Part shown: one piece after another, positions 42,530 to 52,584 of the stretch
Layout: each line of letters opens with the position of its first letter
Numbering within the stretch: the stretch's first letter is position 1
Assembly (NCBI RefSeq): GCF_014930455.1
Contig: NZ_JAAIYO010000002.1
Coordinates: 310,001 to 374,000 of the forward strand
Direction of reading: 5' to 3'
DNA from: Corallococcus soli
Lineage (GTDB): Bacteria > Myxococcota > Myxococcia > Myxococcales > Myxococcaceae
DNA: 64,000 nt
The notes under the pieces: generated by a model
What the model was told of the DNA's origin: nothing
The model's input: the letters and a program-made list of their open reading frames with translations, nothing else
The model's database searches: none
Program-made: the position numbers and the translations under genes

Positions 42530-42609
42530 GGCCGGGACACACGCGGAAGTACGCTACCGTTGCTTCCTTCCGGACCTGGCGGGGTTCGCGCCCCCACGTT
42601 GTCCCGACC
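42530..42609 (-). ncRNA. ffs: Small bacterial SRP RNA (4.5S)
   Basis: On the minus strand the apical domain carries the invariant CCAGGTCCGGAAGGAAGCA. The ends pair over 10 bp (GGTCGGGACA with TGTCCCGGCC, one G-U). The ~80-nt hairpin fits the small 4.5S type that binds Ffh. It is last in a minus-strand run of serS, tRNAs and tadA, and a strong hairpin follows. Confidence 0.92.
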
Positions 42610-42636
42610 ACAAACCTGTTACTTCGAAGCTAACAA

Positions 42637-42723
42637 CGGAGAGGGTGGGATTCGAACCCACGATACCCTTTCAGATATGCACGCGTTCCAGGCGTGTGCC
42701 TTCAACCGCTCGGCCACCTCTCC
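42637..42723 (-). tRNA. tRNA-Ser (anticodon GGA)
   Basis: This 87-nt class II tRNA has acceptor GGAGAGG/CCTCTCC, anticodon loop CTGGAAC with GGA, a long variable arm and T-arm GGTTCGAATCC. It reads UCC/UCU. It is adjacent to the SRP RNA and tRNA-Ser(CGA). Confidence 0.95.
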
Positions 42724-42736
42724 AAGGACATTGGAG

Positions 42737-42823
42737 CGGAGAGCGTAGGATTCGAACCTACGGTACCGTTACCGGTACGCCTGATTTCGAGTCAGGTGCC
42801 TTCGACCACTCGGCCAGCTCTCC
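42737..42823 (-). tRNA. tRNA-Ser (anticodon CGA)
   Basis: This 87-nt class II tRNA has acceptor GGAGAGC/GCTCTCC, anticodon loop CTCGAAA with CGA and a long variable arm. It reads UCG. It starts 6 bp after the tadA stop codon. Confidence 0.95.
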
Positions 42824-42829
42824 AAGTAT

Positions 42830-43297
42830 TCAGTTTTCACGTCGCTTCGCGCGCAAGCGCTCGAAGAACGTCTTGAGAAGCTGGCGAGAGTCCTCCGCCA
42901 GGATACCGCTTGTGACCTGGAGCCGGTGGTTGTGTCGCGGCTCCTCTACGAGATTGTACAGCGAACCGACCGCGCCCGCCTTGGGGTCCATCGTACCAAA
43001 GACGAGCCGGGTGACACGAGACTGCACCAACGCGCCGGCGCACATGGCGCACGGCTCCAGCGTCACATACAGGGTGACGCCAGAGAGGCGCCAGGCACCG
43101 CGTGCTTTCGCAGCGGCATCCAGCGCGAGCATCTCTGCGTGGGCGAAGGGGTTTCGGTCGCACTCGCGCCGGTTGAAGCCCGTGCCCACGACGTTTCCGT
43201 CCAGCACCGCTACCGCACCGACGGGTACTTCTCCGAGTGAAGCTGCTTCCCGCGCGAGCACAAGTGCCTGCTGCATGAAAGCGATGTCGTCACTCAT
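42830..43297 (-). CDS. tadA: tRNA-specific adenosine deaminase TadA
   Basis: This 155-aa zinc deaminase converts A34 to inosine in tRNA-Arg(ACG). The zinc site and catalytic Glu are in AHAEMLAL, with the two cysteines in EPCAMCAGAL. NPFAHAE and FGTMDPKAGAVGSLYNLVEE are typical of TadA rather than cytidine deaminases. Its substrate gene, tRNA-Arg(ACG), is 30 bp upstream on the same strand. Placement inside a tRNA array suggests cotranscription and liberation of its mRNA by tRNA processing. Confidence 0.96.
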   Translation of the reverse strand: MSDDIAFMQQALVLAREAASLGEVPVGAVAVLDGNVVGTGFNRRECDRNPFAHAEMLALDAAAKARGAWRLSGVTLYVTLEPCAMCAGALVQSRVTRLVFGTMDPKAGAVGSLYNLVEEPRHNHRLQVTSGILAEDSRQLLKTFFERLRAKRREN

Positions 43298-43327
43298 GAG
43301 TCCTGCGCCACAAAAAAAAGAAGATGG

Positions 43328-43401
43328 CGCTCCCTGGAGGATTCGAACCTCCGGCCTTCGGATTCGTAGTCCGACGCTCTATCCAGCTGAGCTAAGGGAG
43401 C
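43328..43401 (-). tRNA. tRNA-Arg (anticodon ACG)
   Basis: This 74-nt tRNA has acceptor GCTCCCT/AGGGAGC, anticodon loop CTACGAA with ACG and T-arm GGTTCGAATCC. It reads CGU, CGC and CGA only after A34 is deaminated to inosine by TadA, encoded directly downstream. Confidence 0.95.
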
Positions 43402-43432
43402 AATGTCTTCCGGTGCTGCTTACGACAAGTGG

Positions 43433-43519
43433 CGGAGAGAGAGGGATTCGAACCCTCGATACCCTTACGAGTATGCAGGTTTAGCAAACCTGTGCCTTCA
43501 GCCTCTCGGCCATCTCTCC
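43433..43519 (-). tRNA. tRNA-Ser (anticodon GCT)
   Basis: This 87-nt class II tRNA has acceptor GGAGAGA/TCTCTCC, anticodon loop TTGCTAA with GCT and a long variable arm. It reads AGC/AGU. Confidence 0.95.
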
Positions 43520-43561
43520 AACTGTTCTCTGTCAAAGAACCGTGAAACTCAAGCCCAAAAT

Positions 43562-43648
43562 CGGAGGCGGTAGGATTCGAACCTACGGAAGGCTTTCACC
43601 TTCTGCGGTTTTCAAGACCGCTGCCTTCAACCGCTCGGCCACGCCTCC
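43562..43648 (-). tRNA. tRNA-Ser (anticodon TGA)
   Basis: This 87-nt class II tRNA has acceptor GGAGGCG/CGCCTCC, anticodon loop CTTGAAA with TGA and a long variable arm. It reads UCA (and, by wobble, other UCN codons). It is the first tRNA after serS. Confidence 0.95.
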
Positions 43649-43774
43649 ACATCTTGTGCCGACGGTTCCCCGCTGGCCGACCGCGCCCGTGGGGCCGCCC
43701 TTCTACATCATTTCGGTTCGCGTGCAAGATGGTTGTTGGCCCCTTTTCCTGACGGGGCCCCATCTTTTCGCGCG

Positions 43775-45199
<1,425 letters not shown>

Positions 45200-48100
45200 T
45201 CAGTGTTCGAGGTCGTAGATTTCGTCCTCGATGTCCTTCTTGTCCGCCGCGTCCGGCTTCTTCACCAGGTACTCCTTGAAGGCGGAGATGGCGTCCTTGC
45301 GCTTGTTGCGCTCCTTGTAGGCGAAGCCCAGGTAGTAGAACGGCTGCGGGTTCTGGGGCTCGGCGGCGGTGGCCTTGCGGTACCAGTCAATGGCCTTGGC
45401 GTGCTGGGCCTGCTCGGAGAAGGCGCGCGCGACCTTGTAGTAGACGTACGTGAGCTTCGGATCCGCCTTGATGGCCGCCTGGTAGCGGCGCACGGCGTCG
45501 TCCCAGCGGGCGGCGTTGAAGAGCGCGTCGCCAATGGCGCCCATCACCCGCGTGCGCTGTGGATCCGCCTTGAGCGCGGACTCGAAGGAGGCGATGGCGC
45601 CGTCGAAGTCGCCCCTCTCCATGTACGCGTGCCCCAGGGCTTCGTGCGCGTCCGCGTAGTTGGCGTCCAGCTCCACGGCGGCCTTCCACTGCCCCACGGC
45701 CTCCGGCAGCTTCTTCGCGTCGCGCAGGATGACGCCGTAGGCGTAGTGGTAGTCCGGGCGCTTGGGCGCGCGCTCCACCGCGCTCTTCATGCTGTCGATG
45801 GCCTGGGTGTACTCGGAGCGCTTCGCGCGCACGAGGCCCAGGTAGTAGAGCGCCTCGTGGTTGGAGGGCTCGTTGCGCAGCGCGAGGCCCAGGTTGCTCT
45901 CAGCGCCGGGCAGGTCGCCCTTCTCCAGGAGCACCGCGCCCAGGGTGATGGGAGTGGTGGTGGAGCGGGGGTCCTCCTGCTTGGCCTTCTCCAGCTCCGC
46001 CGCGGCCTCGTCCAGCCGGTGCAGCCGCCAGAGCACCAGCCCGCGCTGCAGCCGGCCGTCCTTCAAGAGGTGCGGGTCCAGCTCCAGGGCCCGGTTGGCC
46101 TCCGTCTCCGCGCGGGCCGCGTCGCCTCCCAGCAGGGCCACGCGCGACAGGCCCAGGTGGGCGTCCGCGAGGTTGGGGTCCAGCTGCACGGCGCGGTCGA
46201 ACTCCTGCTGCGCCAGCAGGCTGTTGTTCTCCGCGAGCGCCAGCTCTCCCAGGCCCGCGTGCACGCCCGCGTGGTCCGGCGCCTGCTTGGCGGCGGCCTC
46301 CAGCAGGGCGCGGGCGTCCGCGTTGCGATGCTGCCGCAGGTACAGGCGGCCCAGGTAGAGGCCTGCGTCCACGAGCTTCGGATCCGCGGCGTTGGCGCGC
46401 TTGAAGTGGCCCTCCGCGTCCAGGGGCTTGTCGAGCGCGTCCTCGATGCGGCCGTAGAGGTACGCGATGCGCGCCTCGTTGGGGAAGCCCTTGCTGGCGG
46501 CCTCCACGGCGGCGAGCGCGTCCTGCATCTTGCCCGTCATCACCAGCGAGGTGATGTGGCCGTCCACGTACTCCAGGTTGCCGCCGTCCTCCTTCGCGAG
46601 CGACTCGAAGAGGGGCCGCGCGCCGTCGTAGTCGCGCTGGGAGCGCAGCACCTGGGCGAGCTGCGCCTTGATGAAGGTGGAGTCCTCGTTGTCCTTGAGG
46701 GCTGCCTTCAGCTCGGCTTCGGCTTCCTTGGGCTTGAACTGCTGGAAGAGGGCCACGCCCTTGAGGCCGCGGGCGCGGGCGCGCTCGGCGGGCCCCAGCT
46801 CGTTCTGCAGCGTGAGGGCGCTCTCCACCGCCTGGACGCCCTGCGCGATGTCCGCCTTGCGCACCAGCAGCTCCACCGCGGCCAGCTCCACCGCGGACGC
46901 GGCGTGCTGCGGGTCGGCCTTGAGCGCGGCGGCGTAGGCCTGGGCGGCCTCGTCGGCCTTGCCCGCCGCCTGGTACAGGTTGCCCAGCGCGTGGTGGGCC
47001 TTGGCGGACTGCGCGTCCCGCTCCAGCACCTTCTTCAGCGTGGCGATGGCGTTGTCATTGTCCTTCTGCTGCGCGTATGTCTCCGCCAGGAGGAAGGCGA
47101 GCTCCAGGTCGCCCTGGTTGCCCTCACGGCTGTAGGCGTCCTTCAGGCGGGCCTGCACGTCCGCGCCCTTGCGCGTGTTGAGCGCGAGCCCGGCGGTCGT
47201 CTTGAGGACCTCCACGTTCTTGTCGCCCAGCAGCGCGATGTCCTCCAGGCGCTTGTCGCAGGTGTTGAGGTCGGCGCGCTCCGCGGCGGCGTAGCGGCGC
47301 TGCAGGTAGGCCACGGACTGGCACCAGAGGGCGCGGACCTCCGGGTACTCCTTGCCCTTCAGCACCTGCGCGCTCTTGCTCCGCGCTTCCTGGTAGCTGG
47401 CGTAGGTGTCCTTCAGCAGGCCCTGCTTCGCCTCCGCGACCAGCTTCGCCTGGGGCGAGCCGGCGGCGACGGTGGCGGGGAAGAACTTGTGGCGGCCGAA
47501 GGCGCCATAGCGGCTGGCCTCGAAGGCCGCGCCCGTGCCCAGCACGAGCACCGACACGCCCGCGGCCACCAGGAAGGGGATGCGCTTCTTCCACTTGAGG
47601 TCGGCGGCGCTGCGGTCCACGACGGACACCGCGGCCATGCGGCCTTCGTAGAGCTGGCGCAGCCGCTCCATGCTGGCCTGGCCGTTCGCGGGCTCCGTGC
47701 TGGCGGCGTCCGGGCCCGGCTGGGCGGAGGAGGTCGCGACGGGGATGGCCTTGGACGGGCCCTCCATCAGCCGCTGGATGGCGGAGGCGAAGATGGGCAC
47801 CGTGCCGATGGCGGACCAGCTCTCCGAGTCGGCAGAGACGTCCTCGTTGCCCAGCAGCTGGCCGTCCTCGAGCATCTTGACGATGACGCCCTCTTCGAAC
47901 GGGCCGAACATCTTCCCGGAGCGGCGGCGCACGTGGAAGCGCTTCACCTGCGAGCGTCCACCGGCTTCCTTGCCGGCGGCGTCGTCGATGAAGCTGAGCA
48001 TCTCCAGGCCGTCCGTGGGGCCCGCGGCGGGCGGGGGCGGCAGCGGCGCGGAGAGGTCCGCCTCCAAATCATCCAGGGGGGCGGCGGTGGGGTCGAACTC

Positions 48101-50236
48101 CAGCGCGTCCGGCAGGCCCACCGGGGGGGAGGTGGACGGGGAGGGGTCCCCGAAGTCCACGTCGCCGAAGTCCGTCGCCGGGTTGACGCGGGAGGGCGGC
48201 GGCGCGGCCGGGGCGGGGTCTCCGAAGTCGAGCTGGAAGTCCGTCGCGGGCGGCGCGCCCGCGGGCGGGGACGAGAAGTCCACCGCGAACGGGTCCCCTT
48301 CGGGCATGGGCGTCTGGCCGTACGCGGGGGCCGGCGCTTCGGCGAAGTCGAAGGACACGGCCTGCGACGCGGCGGGCGAGGGCAGGTCGGAGAAGTCCAT
48401 CGCCTGGGAGGACGCGGGCGAGGGCAGGTCGGAGAAGTCCATGCCGGGCGAGGGCGGCAGGGCGAACGGGTCGTCTCCGGCGGCGGGCAGGCCCCCCATG
48501 TCGTAGGACGACGGGCCGGACGCTGGCGGCGGGGGCAGGGCGAACGGGTCGGCTTCGGGGACGGATGCCTGGGCGTAGTCGGACGGCGGGGGCAGGCCGA
48601 AGGGATCCGCTTCGGGCTCGTAGCTGGGGGGCGGCGCCATCGCGAAGGCGTCCGCCTGGGGCTCGGAGCCGTAGCCGTACGTCTGGGGCTGGGGCCGCGA
48701 GGCCGCGGGGCCGTGGGCGTTGGACGGGTCGTTGATGTCGAAGGTGAACGCGTCTTCCGGGGAGGGCGCGGGGACGGGGAGGTTGTCGCCTTCCGCGAAG
48801 TCGAAGTCGGGCGTGCTGCCGAAGTCGGACTCGGGTTCGGGGGCGCCGACGGGGGCTTCGGAGAAGTCGAAGTCGCGCGCGGTGCCGGCCGGCTCGTGGG
48901 TGCCGTAGGCGGCGGGCTCGCGGTAGGCGGCGTTGGGGACGGGGATGGTGACGACGCGGGTCACGTCCTCGCGCTCGGTGAAGCCCTGGGGGTCGGCTTC
49001 GAGCGAGGAGAACTCGCCGCTGCCCACCTCGGAGAAGTCGTCTTCCGCGGCCATGGGCGCGGCCTGCGGCGGCGCGGCGTCCATGTCGAAGCTGAAGGAG
49101 TCGTCGGGCAGGGCCACCGGCGCGGACGGGCCCGCGTCGAGCGAGATGGCCCGGGGCGCGGCCACGCCCGGCGAGGCGTAGGACGGGACCTCATCGTCGA
49201 AGGAGAACGGATCCTCCGACGGGACGGGCGGCAGCGCGATGGCGGCGGGCGGGGCGGCACCGCCGGGCAGCGGAATGGCCGCGGACGAGGGCCCCGCGCC
49301 CATCGGGATGGCGGCCTGGGGGGCGGCGCTTCCGGGCAGGGGGATGGCGGCGGCACGAGGCGCGGCGCTGCCGGGCAGCGGAATCGCGGCGGGGCCGGTA
49401 CCCATGGCGATGGGCGCGGACTTCGGGGCGGCGCTGCCGGGCAGGGGGATGGCGGCGGGACCGGCGCCCATCGGAATCGCGGCGGCCTGCGGTGCGGCGC
49501 TGCCGGGCAGGGGAATGGCGGCGGGACCGGCGCCCATCGGAATCGCGGCGGCCTGCGGTGCGGCGCTGCCGGGCAGGGGAATGGCGGCGGGACCGGCGCC
49601 CATCGGAATGGCGGCGGCCTGCGGTGCGGCGCTGCCGGGCAGCGGAATGGCGGCGGCCTGCGGTGCCGCGCTGCCCGGGAGAGGGATGGCGGCGGCACGG
49701 GGGGCGGCGCTGCCGGGCAGGGGGGACGGTCCGGCGCCCATCGGGATGGCGGCGGCCTGGGGCACGGTGCTGCCGGGCAGGGGGATGGCGGCGGCGCGTG
49801 GGGCCGCGGTGCCCGGGAGGGGGATGGCGGCGGCCTGGGGCGCGGCACTGCCGGGCAGGGGAATCGCGGCGGCCTGGGGCGCCGCACTGCCCGGGAGGGG
49901 GATGGCGGCGGCGCGGGGGGCGGCACTTCCCGGGAGCGGAATCGCGGCGGCCTGGGGCGCGGCACTGCCCGGGAGGGGGATGGCGGCGGCCTGGGGCGCG
50001 GCGCTGCCGGGCAGGGGAATCGCGGCGGCCTGGGGCGCGGCACTGCCCGGGAGAGGAATCGCGGCGGCCTGGGGCGCGGCAGGCGGCGCGGCCTCCGGGG
50101 CGTCTGCGCTCACGCCCTCGGCCTTGATGGGGAACGTGGTCTGGCACCGGGCACACTTGAGCTTCGCGCCCCCGGGCGGGATCCGCCTGTCATCGATGTT
50201 GTAGTTCGTCTGGCACGACGGGCAGGAGACTTTCAT
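45200..50236 (-). CDS. Giant zinc-ribbon / GYF / TPR membrane protein with 13-aa repeats
   Basis: This 1678-aa protein begins with an MJ0042-type zinc ribbon (MKVSCPSCQTNYNIDDRRIP ... KCARCQTTF; CxxC...CxxC). Residues ~57-330 are AIPLPGSAAPQAA-type repeats. A long acidic, Pro-rich region with Phe-Asp motifs (DFSDLPSPA, DPFALPPP) follows. A GYF_2 domain is at ~765-815 (GKMFGPFEEGVIVKMLEDGQ), one transmembrane helix at ~880 (FLVAAGVSVLVLGTGAAF) and some 18 TPRs to the end (KAHHALGNLYQAAGKADEAA, ALYYLGLVRAKRSEYTQAID). The zinc ribbon plus GYF plus single TM resembles the cytoplasmic part of gliding protein GltJ (AgmX), but with TPRs outside instead of TonB domains. Function unknown; a trans-membrane signalling scaffold is plausible. 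Confidence 0.8.
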   Translation of the reverse strand: MKVSCPSCQTNYNIDDRRIPPGGAKLKCARCQTTFPIKAEGVSADAPEAAPPAAPQAAAIPLPGSAAPQAAAIPLPGSAAPQAAAIPLPGSAAPQAAAIPLPGSAAPRAAAIPLPGSAAPQAAAIPLPGSAAPQAAAIPLPGTAAPRAAAIPLPGSTVPQAAAIPMGAGPSPLPGSAAPRAAAIPLPGSAAPQAAAIPLPGSAAPQAAAIPMGAGPAAIPLPGSAAPQAAAIPMGAGPAAIPLPGSAAPQAAAIPMGAGPAAIPLPGSAAPKSAPIAMGTGPAAIPLPGSAAPRAAAIPLPGSAAPQAAIPMGAGPSSAAIPLPGGAAPPAAIALPPVPSEDPFSFDDEVPSYASPGVAAPRAISLDAGPSAPVALPDDSFSFDMDAAPPQAAPMAAEDDFSEVGSGEFSSLEADPQGFTEREDVTRVVTIPVPNAAYREPAAYGTHEPAGTARDFDFSEAPVGAPEPESDFGSTPDFDFAEGDNLPVPAPSPEDAFTFDINDPSNAHGPAASRPQPQTYGYGSEPQADAFAMAPPPSYEPEADPFGLPPPSDYAQASVPEADPFALPPPPASGPSSYDMGGLPAAGDDPFALPPSPGMDFSDLPSPASSQAMDFSDLPSPAASQAVSFDFAEAPAPAYGQTPMPEGDPFAVDFSSPPAGAPPATDFQLDFGDPAPAAPPPSRVNPATDFGDVDFGDPSPSTSPPVGLPDALEFDPTAAPLDDLEADLSAPLPPPPAAGPTDGLEMLSFIDDAAGKEAGGRSQVKRFHVRRRSGKMFGPFEEGVIVKMLEDGQLLGNEDVSADSESWSAIGTVPIFASAIQRLMEGPSKAIPVATSSAQPGPDAASTEPANGQASMERLRQLYEGRMAAVSVVDRSAADLKWKKRIPFLVAAGVSVLVLGTGAAFEASRYGAFGRHKFFPATVAAGSPQAKLVAEAKQGLLKDTYASYQEARSKSAQVLKGKEYPEVRALWCQSVAYLQRRYAAAERADLNTCDKRLEDIALLGDKNVEVLKTTAGLALNTRKGADVQARLKDAYSREGNQGDLELAFLLAETYAQQKDNDNAIATLKKVLERDAQSAKAHHALGNLYQAAGKADEAAQAYAAALKADPQHAASAVELAAVELLVRKADIAQGVQAVESALTLQNELGPAERARARGLKGVALFQQFKPKEAEAELKAALKDNEDSTFIKAQLAQVLRSQRDYDGARPLFESLAKEDGGNLEYVDGHITSLVMTGKMQDALAAVEAASKGFPNEARIAYLYGRIEDALDKPLDAEGHFKRANAADPKLVDAGLYLGRLYLRQHRNADARALLEAAAKQAPDHAGVHAGLGELALAENNSLLAQQEFDRAVQLDPNLADAHLGLSRVALLGGDAARAETEANRALELDPHLLKDGRLQRGLVLWRLHRLDEAAAELEKAKQEDPRSTTTPITLGAVLLEKGDLPGAESNLGLALRNEPSNHEALYYLGLVRAKRSEYTQAIDSMKSAVERAPKRPDYHYAYGVILRDAKKLPEAVGQWKAAVELDANYADAHEALGHAYMERGDFDGAIASFESALKADPQRTRVMGAIGDALFNAARWDDAVRRYQAAIKADPKLTYVYYKVARAFSEQAQHAKAIDWYRKATAAEPQNPQPFYYLGFAYKERNKRKDAISAFKEYLVKKPDAADKKDIEDEIYDLEH
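49246..50068 (-). repeat. Coding minisatellite, 39-bp and 66-bp units
   Basis: On the coding strand this encodes about 20 copies of a 13-residue unit AAAIPLPGSAAPQ, several extended to 22 residues with IPMGAGPAAIPLPGS. Units differ mostly at silent or single positions. All unit lengths are multiples of three, so copy changes keep the frame. Copy number is likely to vary between strains. Confidence 0.9.
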
Positions 50237-50466
50237 TGTTTTCCTTCGACGAGACCGGCTGGCGCGCGCACGCGCAGCAATGAATTGGTGCGGTGCGATG
50301 GTCCGCGCGGCGCGTGCAGGCTAGCAGAGCCGTTTCAAGCCCGGAAAGAACGCGCCCCCGGGCGCAGAGTCGTCACCCGGCCGGGCAGGAGGGCGGGCGC
50401 CCGCCCCTACCGGCAGTGTGCCTTCGTTTTCCAGCGTCCCGGCCGAGGTGGTAGACCCGACGGCGC

Positions 50467-51780
50467 ATGGATCCCATCGTCATCCTCGGGGCGGGCCTGG
50501 CGGGCCTGTCCACTGCGCATTTCCTCAAGCGCCCCTGGCGCCTTATCGAGAAGTCGGACCGGGTTGGCGGCCTCATCAAGACCGAGGTCATCGACGGGTG
50601 TTACTTCGACCCCACCGGCCACTGGCTCCACCTGCGGGACCCTGAGATCCAGGAGCTGGTCAACACCCTCTGGATGCCGGACCAGATGGTGCGCATCCAG
50701 CGCCGCGCCGCGGTGTTCTCGCGCGGCACCTTCACGCGCTTCCCCTATCAGGTGAACACCCACGGGCTGCCGCCGGAGGTCGTGGCGGAGAACCTGGTCG
50801 GCTACGTGGAGGCCATCTACGGCGAGAAGGGCCGGGCCCTGCGCGAGCGCGAGCCGGTCAACTTCGAGGAGTTCATCCTCCGCTACATGGGTGAAGGCTT
50901 CGCGAAGAACTTCATGCTGCCCTACAACCAGAAGCTGTGGACCGTGCACCCGCGCGAGATGTCCGCCAACTGGGTGGGCCGCTTCGTGCCCCGGCCCACC
51001 CTCAAGGAGGTCGTCGACGGGGCGCTCGGGGCCGGCAGCGACCAGCTGGGCTACAACGCGTCGTTCCTCTACCCGCGCGAGGGCGGCATCGAGAGCCTGG
51101 CGCGCGCGATGAAACAGCACCTGCGCGGCGGCGAATTGAGCGTGCACACCGAGCCCGTCTCCATCGACTGGAAGGCGAAGCAGGTCGTGCTGTCGGACGG
51201 GCGCACGCAAGGCTACTCGGGGCTCGTGTCCTCCATCGCGCTGCCCACGCTGGTGCAGTTGATCGCACGCGGTGCCTCCGGAGCCCCGGAGGAGGTGCAG
51301 GCTGCGGCGAAGCGCCTGCGCGCCTTCACCGTCACGTACGTGTGCGTGGGCGCGAAGGGCGCGAACCGTCAGCCCTGGCATTGGATCTACCTGCCGGAGC
51401 CGGAGTTCCATGCGTACCGCATCGGCTCGCCCTCGGCGGTGTACGCGCCCCTGGCCCCTGCCGACACGGCCAGCTTCTCCGTGGAGTTCAGCCACCACGG
51501 CGAGCTGTCGCTGGAGGACGCGGAACGCAAGGCGGTGGAGGACCTGCTGCGCTCGCAGATGATCCACTCGAAGGACGACGTCCTCTTCGCCAAGGCGAGG
51601 GAGATCCCCAACGCGTACGTGCTCTACGACGACGCCTATGGGCCCGCGAAGGCGGAGGTCGCCCGCTTCCTGGAGCACGCGGGCATCCTCACTGCGGGGC
51701 GCTACGGCCAGTGGGAGTACTCGTCCATGGAGGACGCCATCCTGGGCGGGCGGGCCTGCGCCCGGACGCTGAACGGCTGA
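50467..51780 (+). CDS. FAD/NAD(P)-binding amine-oxidase-like protein of a glycan cluster
   Basis: This 437-aa protein has the FAD motif PIVILGAGLAGLSTAHFLKR and the second GG motif (EKSDRVGGLIKTEVIDGCYF). It lies between the protoporphyrinogen-oxidase-like and UDP-galactopyranose-mutase-like groups (TRFPYQVNTHGLPPEVVAEN, YNQKLWTVHPREMSANWVGR); the latter motif favours sugar or lipid-sugar enzymes. The C-terminus GRYGQWEYSSMEDAILGGRA is typical of the family. It is followed by a GT2 glycosyltransferase and a polysaccharide deacetylase on the same strand, which supports a role in glycan modification. A tetrapyrrole role is less likely. Confidence 0.8.
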   Translation: MDPIVILGAGLAGLSTAHFLKRPWRLIEKSDRVGGLIKTEVIDGCYFDPTGHWLHLRDPEIQELVNTLWMPDQMVRIQRRAAVFSRGTFTRFPYQVNTHGLPPEVVAENLVGYVEAIYGEKGRALREREPVNFEEFILRYMGEGFAKNFMLPYNQKLWTVHPREMSANWVGRFVPRPTLKEVVDGALGAGSDQLGYNASFLYPREGGIESLARAMKQHLRGGELSVHTEPVSIDWKAKQVVLSDGRTQGYSGLVSSIALPTLVQLIARGASGAPEEVQAAAKRLRAFTVTYVCVGAKGANRQPWHWIYLPEPEFHAYRIGSPSAVYAPLAPADTASFSVEFSHHGELSLEDAERKAVEDLLRSQMIHSKDDVLFAKAREIPNAYVLYDDAYGPAKAEVARFLEHAGILTAGRYGQWEYSSMEDAILGGRACARTLNG

Positions 51781-51860
51781 CGCAAGGGGTCATCTCCTTG
51801 TCGACGGGTGGGTTGGGGCCGTGCTAGGCCCCAGACCTACCTTTCGCTTCTTCTGGAACC

Positions 51861-52571
51861 ATGGCCCTGCACCTCTCCGTCGTCATCCCCGTCTACAACG
51901 AGGAGTCCATCATCGCCCAGGCAGCCGAGGAACTGCGTCAGGGGCTGGATGCGCGCGGGCTCGACTACGAAATCATCTTCGCGGAGAACGGGTCGCGCGA
52001 CTCGACGCCGGCGCTCCTGGAAGAGCTGTGCGCCAAGAACCCGCGCCTGCGCTGGTTCCACTCGGAGACGCCCAACTACGGCGTGGCGCTGAAGGCCGGC
52101 ATCCTCAAGGCCCGGGGCGCCTACGTGGTGTGTGATGAGATCGACCTGTGCGACCTGACCTTCTACGACGCGGCGCTGCCCCGTCTGGAGCGCGGTGAGG
52201 CGGACATGGTCGTGGGCTCCAAGGCGGCCAAGGGCGCGAGCGACCAGCGCCCCCTCGTCCGCCGCGCGGCCACGCGGGTGCACAACAAGCTGCTGCGCGT
52301 GGCGCTGGGCTTCCAGGGCACCGACACGCACGGCCTGAAGGCGTTCCGGCGTGAGGCGCTGCTGCCCGTCATCCAGAAGTGCGTGGTGGACATGGACGTG
52401 TTCGCCAGCGAGTTCGTCATCCGCGCGTGGCGCGAGGGGCTCAACGTGATGGAGATCCCCATCCAGCTCCACGAGAAGCGCCAGCCGTCCATCCACCTGT
52501 TCCGGCGCGTGCCCAACGTGCTCAAGAACGTGGGCAAGCTGTTCTACGTCATCCGCGTTCGCGGGACCTGA
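51861..52571 (+). CDS. Family 2 glycosyltransferase (dolichyl-phosphate-mannose-synthase-like)
   Basis: This 236-aa GT-A enzyme starts LHLSVVIPVYNEESIIAQAA. It has the donor-binding FAENGSRDST, an acidic motif DEIDLCD in place of canonical DxD, and the acceptor-side GTDTHGLKAFRREALLPVI. It is short and lacks membrane helices, like polyprenyl-phosphate sugar synthases. It may load a sugar on a lipid carrier. It lies 14 bp before the deacetylase gene. Confidence 0.87.
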   Translation: MALHLSVVIPVYNEESIIAQAAEELRQGLDARGLDYEIIFAENGSRDSTPALLEELCAKNPRLRWFHSETPNYGVALKAGILKARGAYVVCDEIDLCDLTFYDAALPRLERGEADMVVGSKAAKGASDQRPLVRRAATRVHNKLLRVALGFQGTDTHGLKAFRREALLPVIQKCVVDMDVFASEFVIRAWREGLNVMEIPIQLHEKRQPSIHLFRRVPNVLKNVGKLFYVIRVRGT

Positions 52572-52584
52572 AGAGGAGCCCTCC

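Noticed and set aside
49246-50068. Repeat array as a possible CRISPR
   Set aside because: Units are contiguous, in frame and coding, with no unique spacers and no cas genes in the window.
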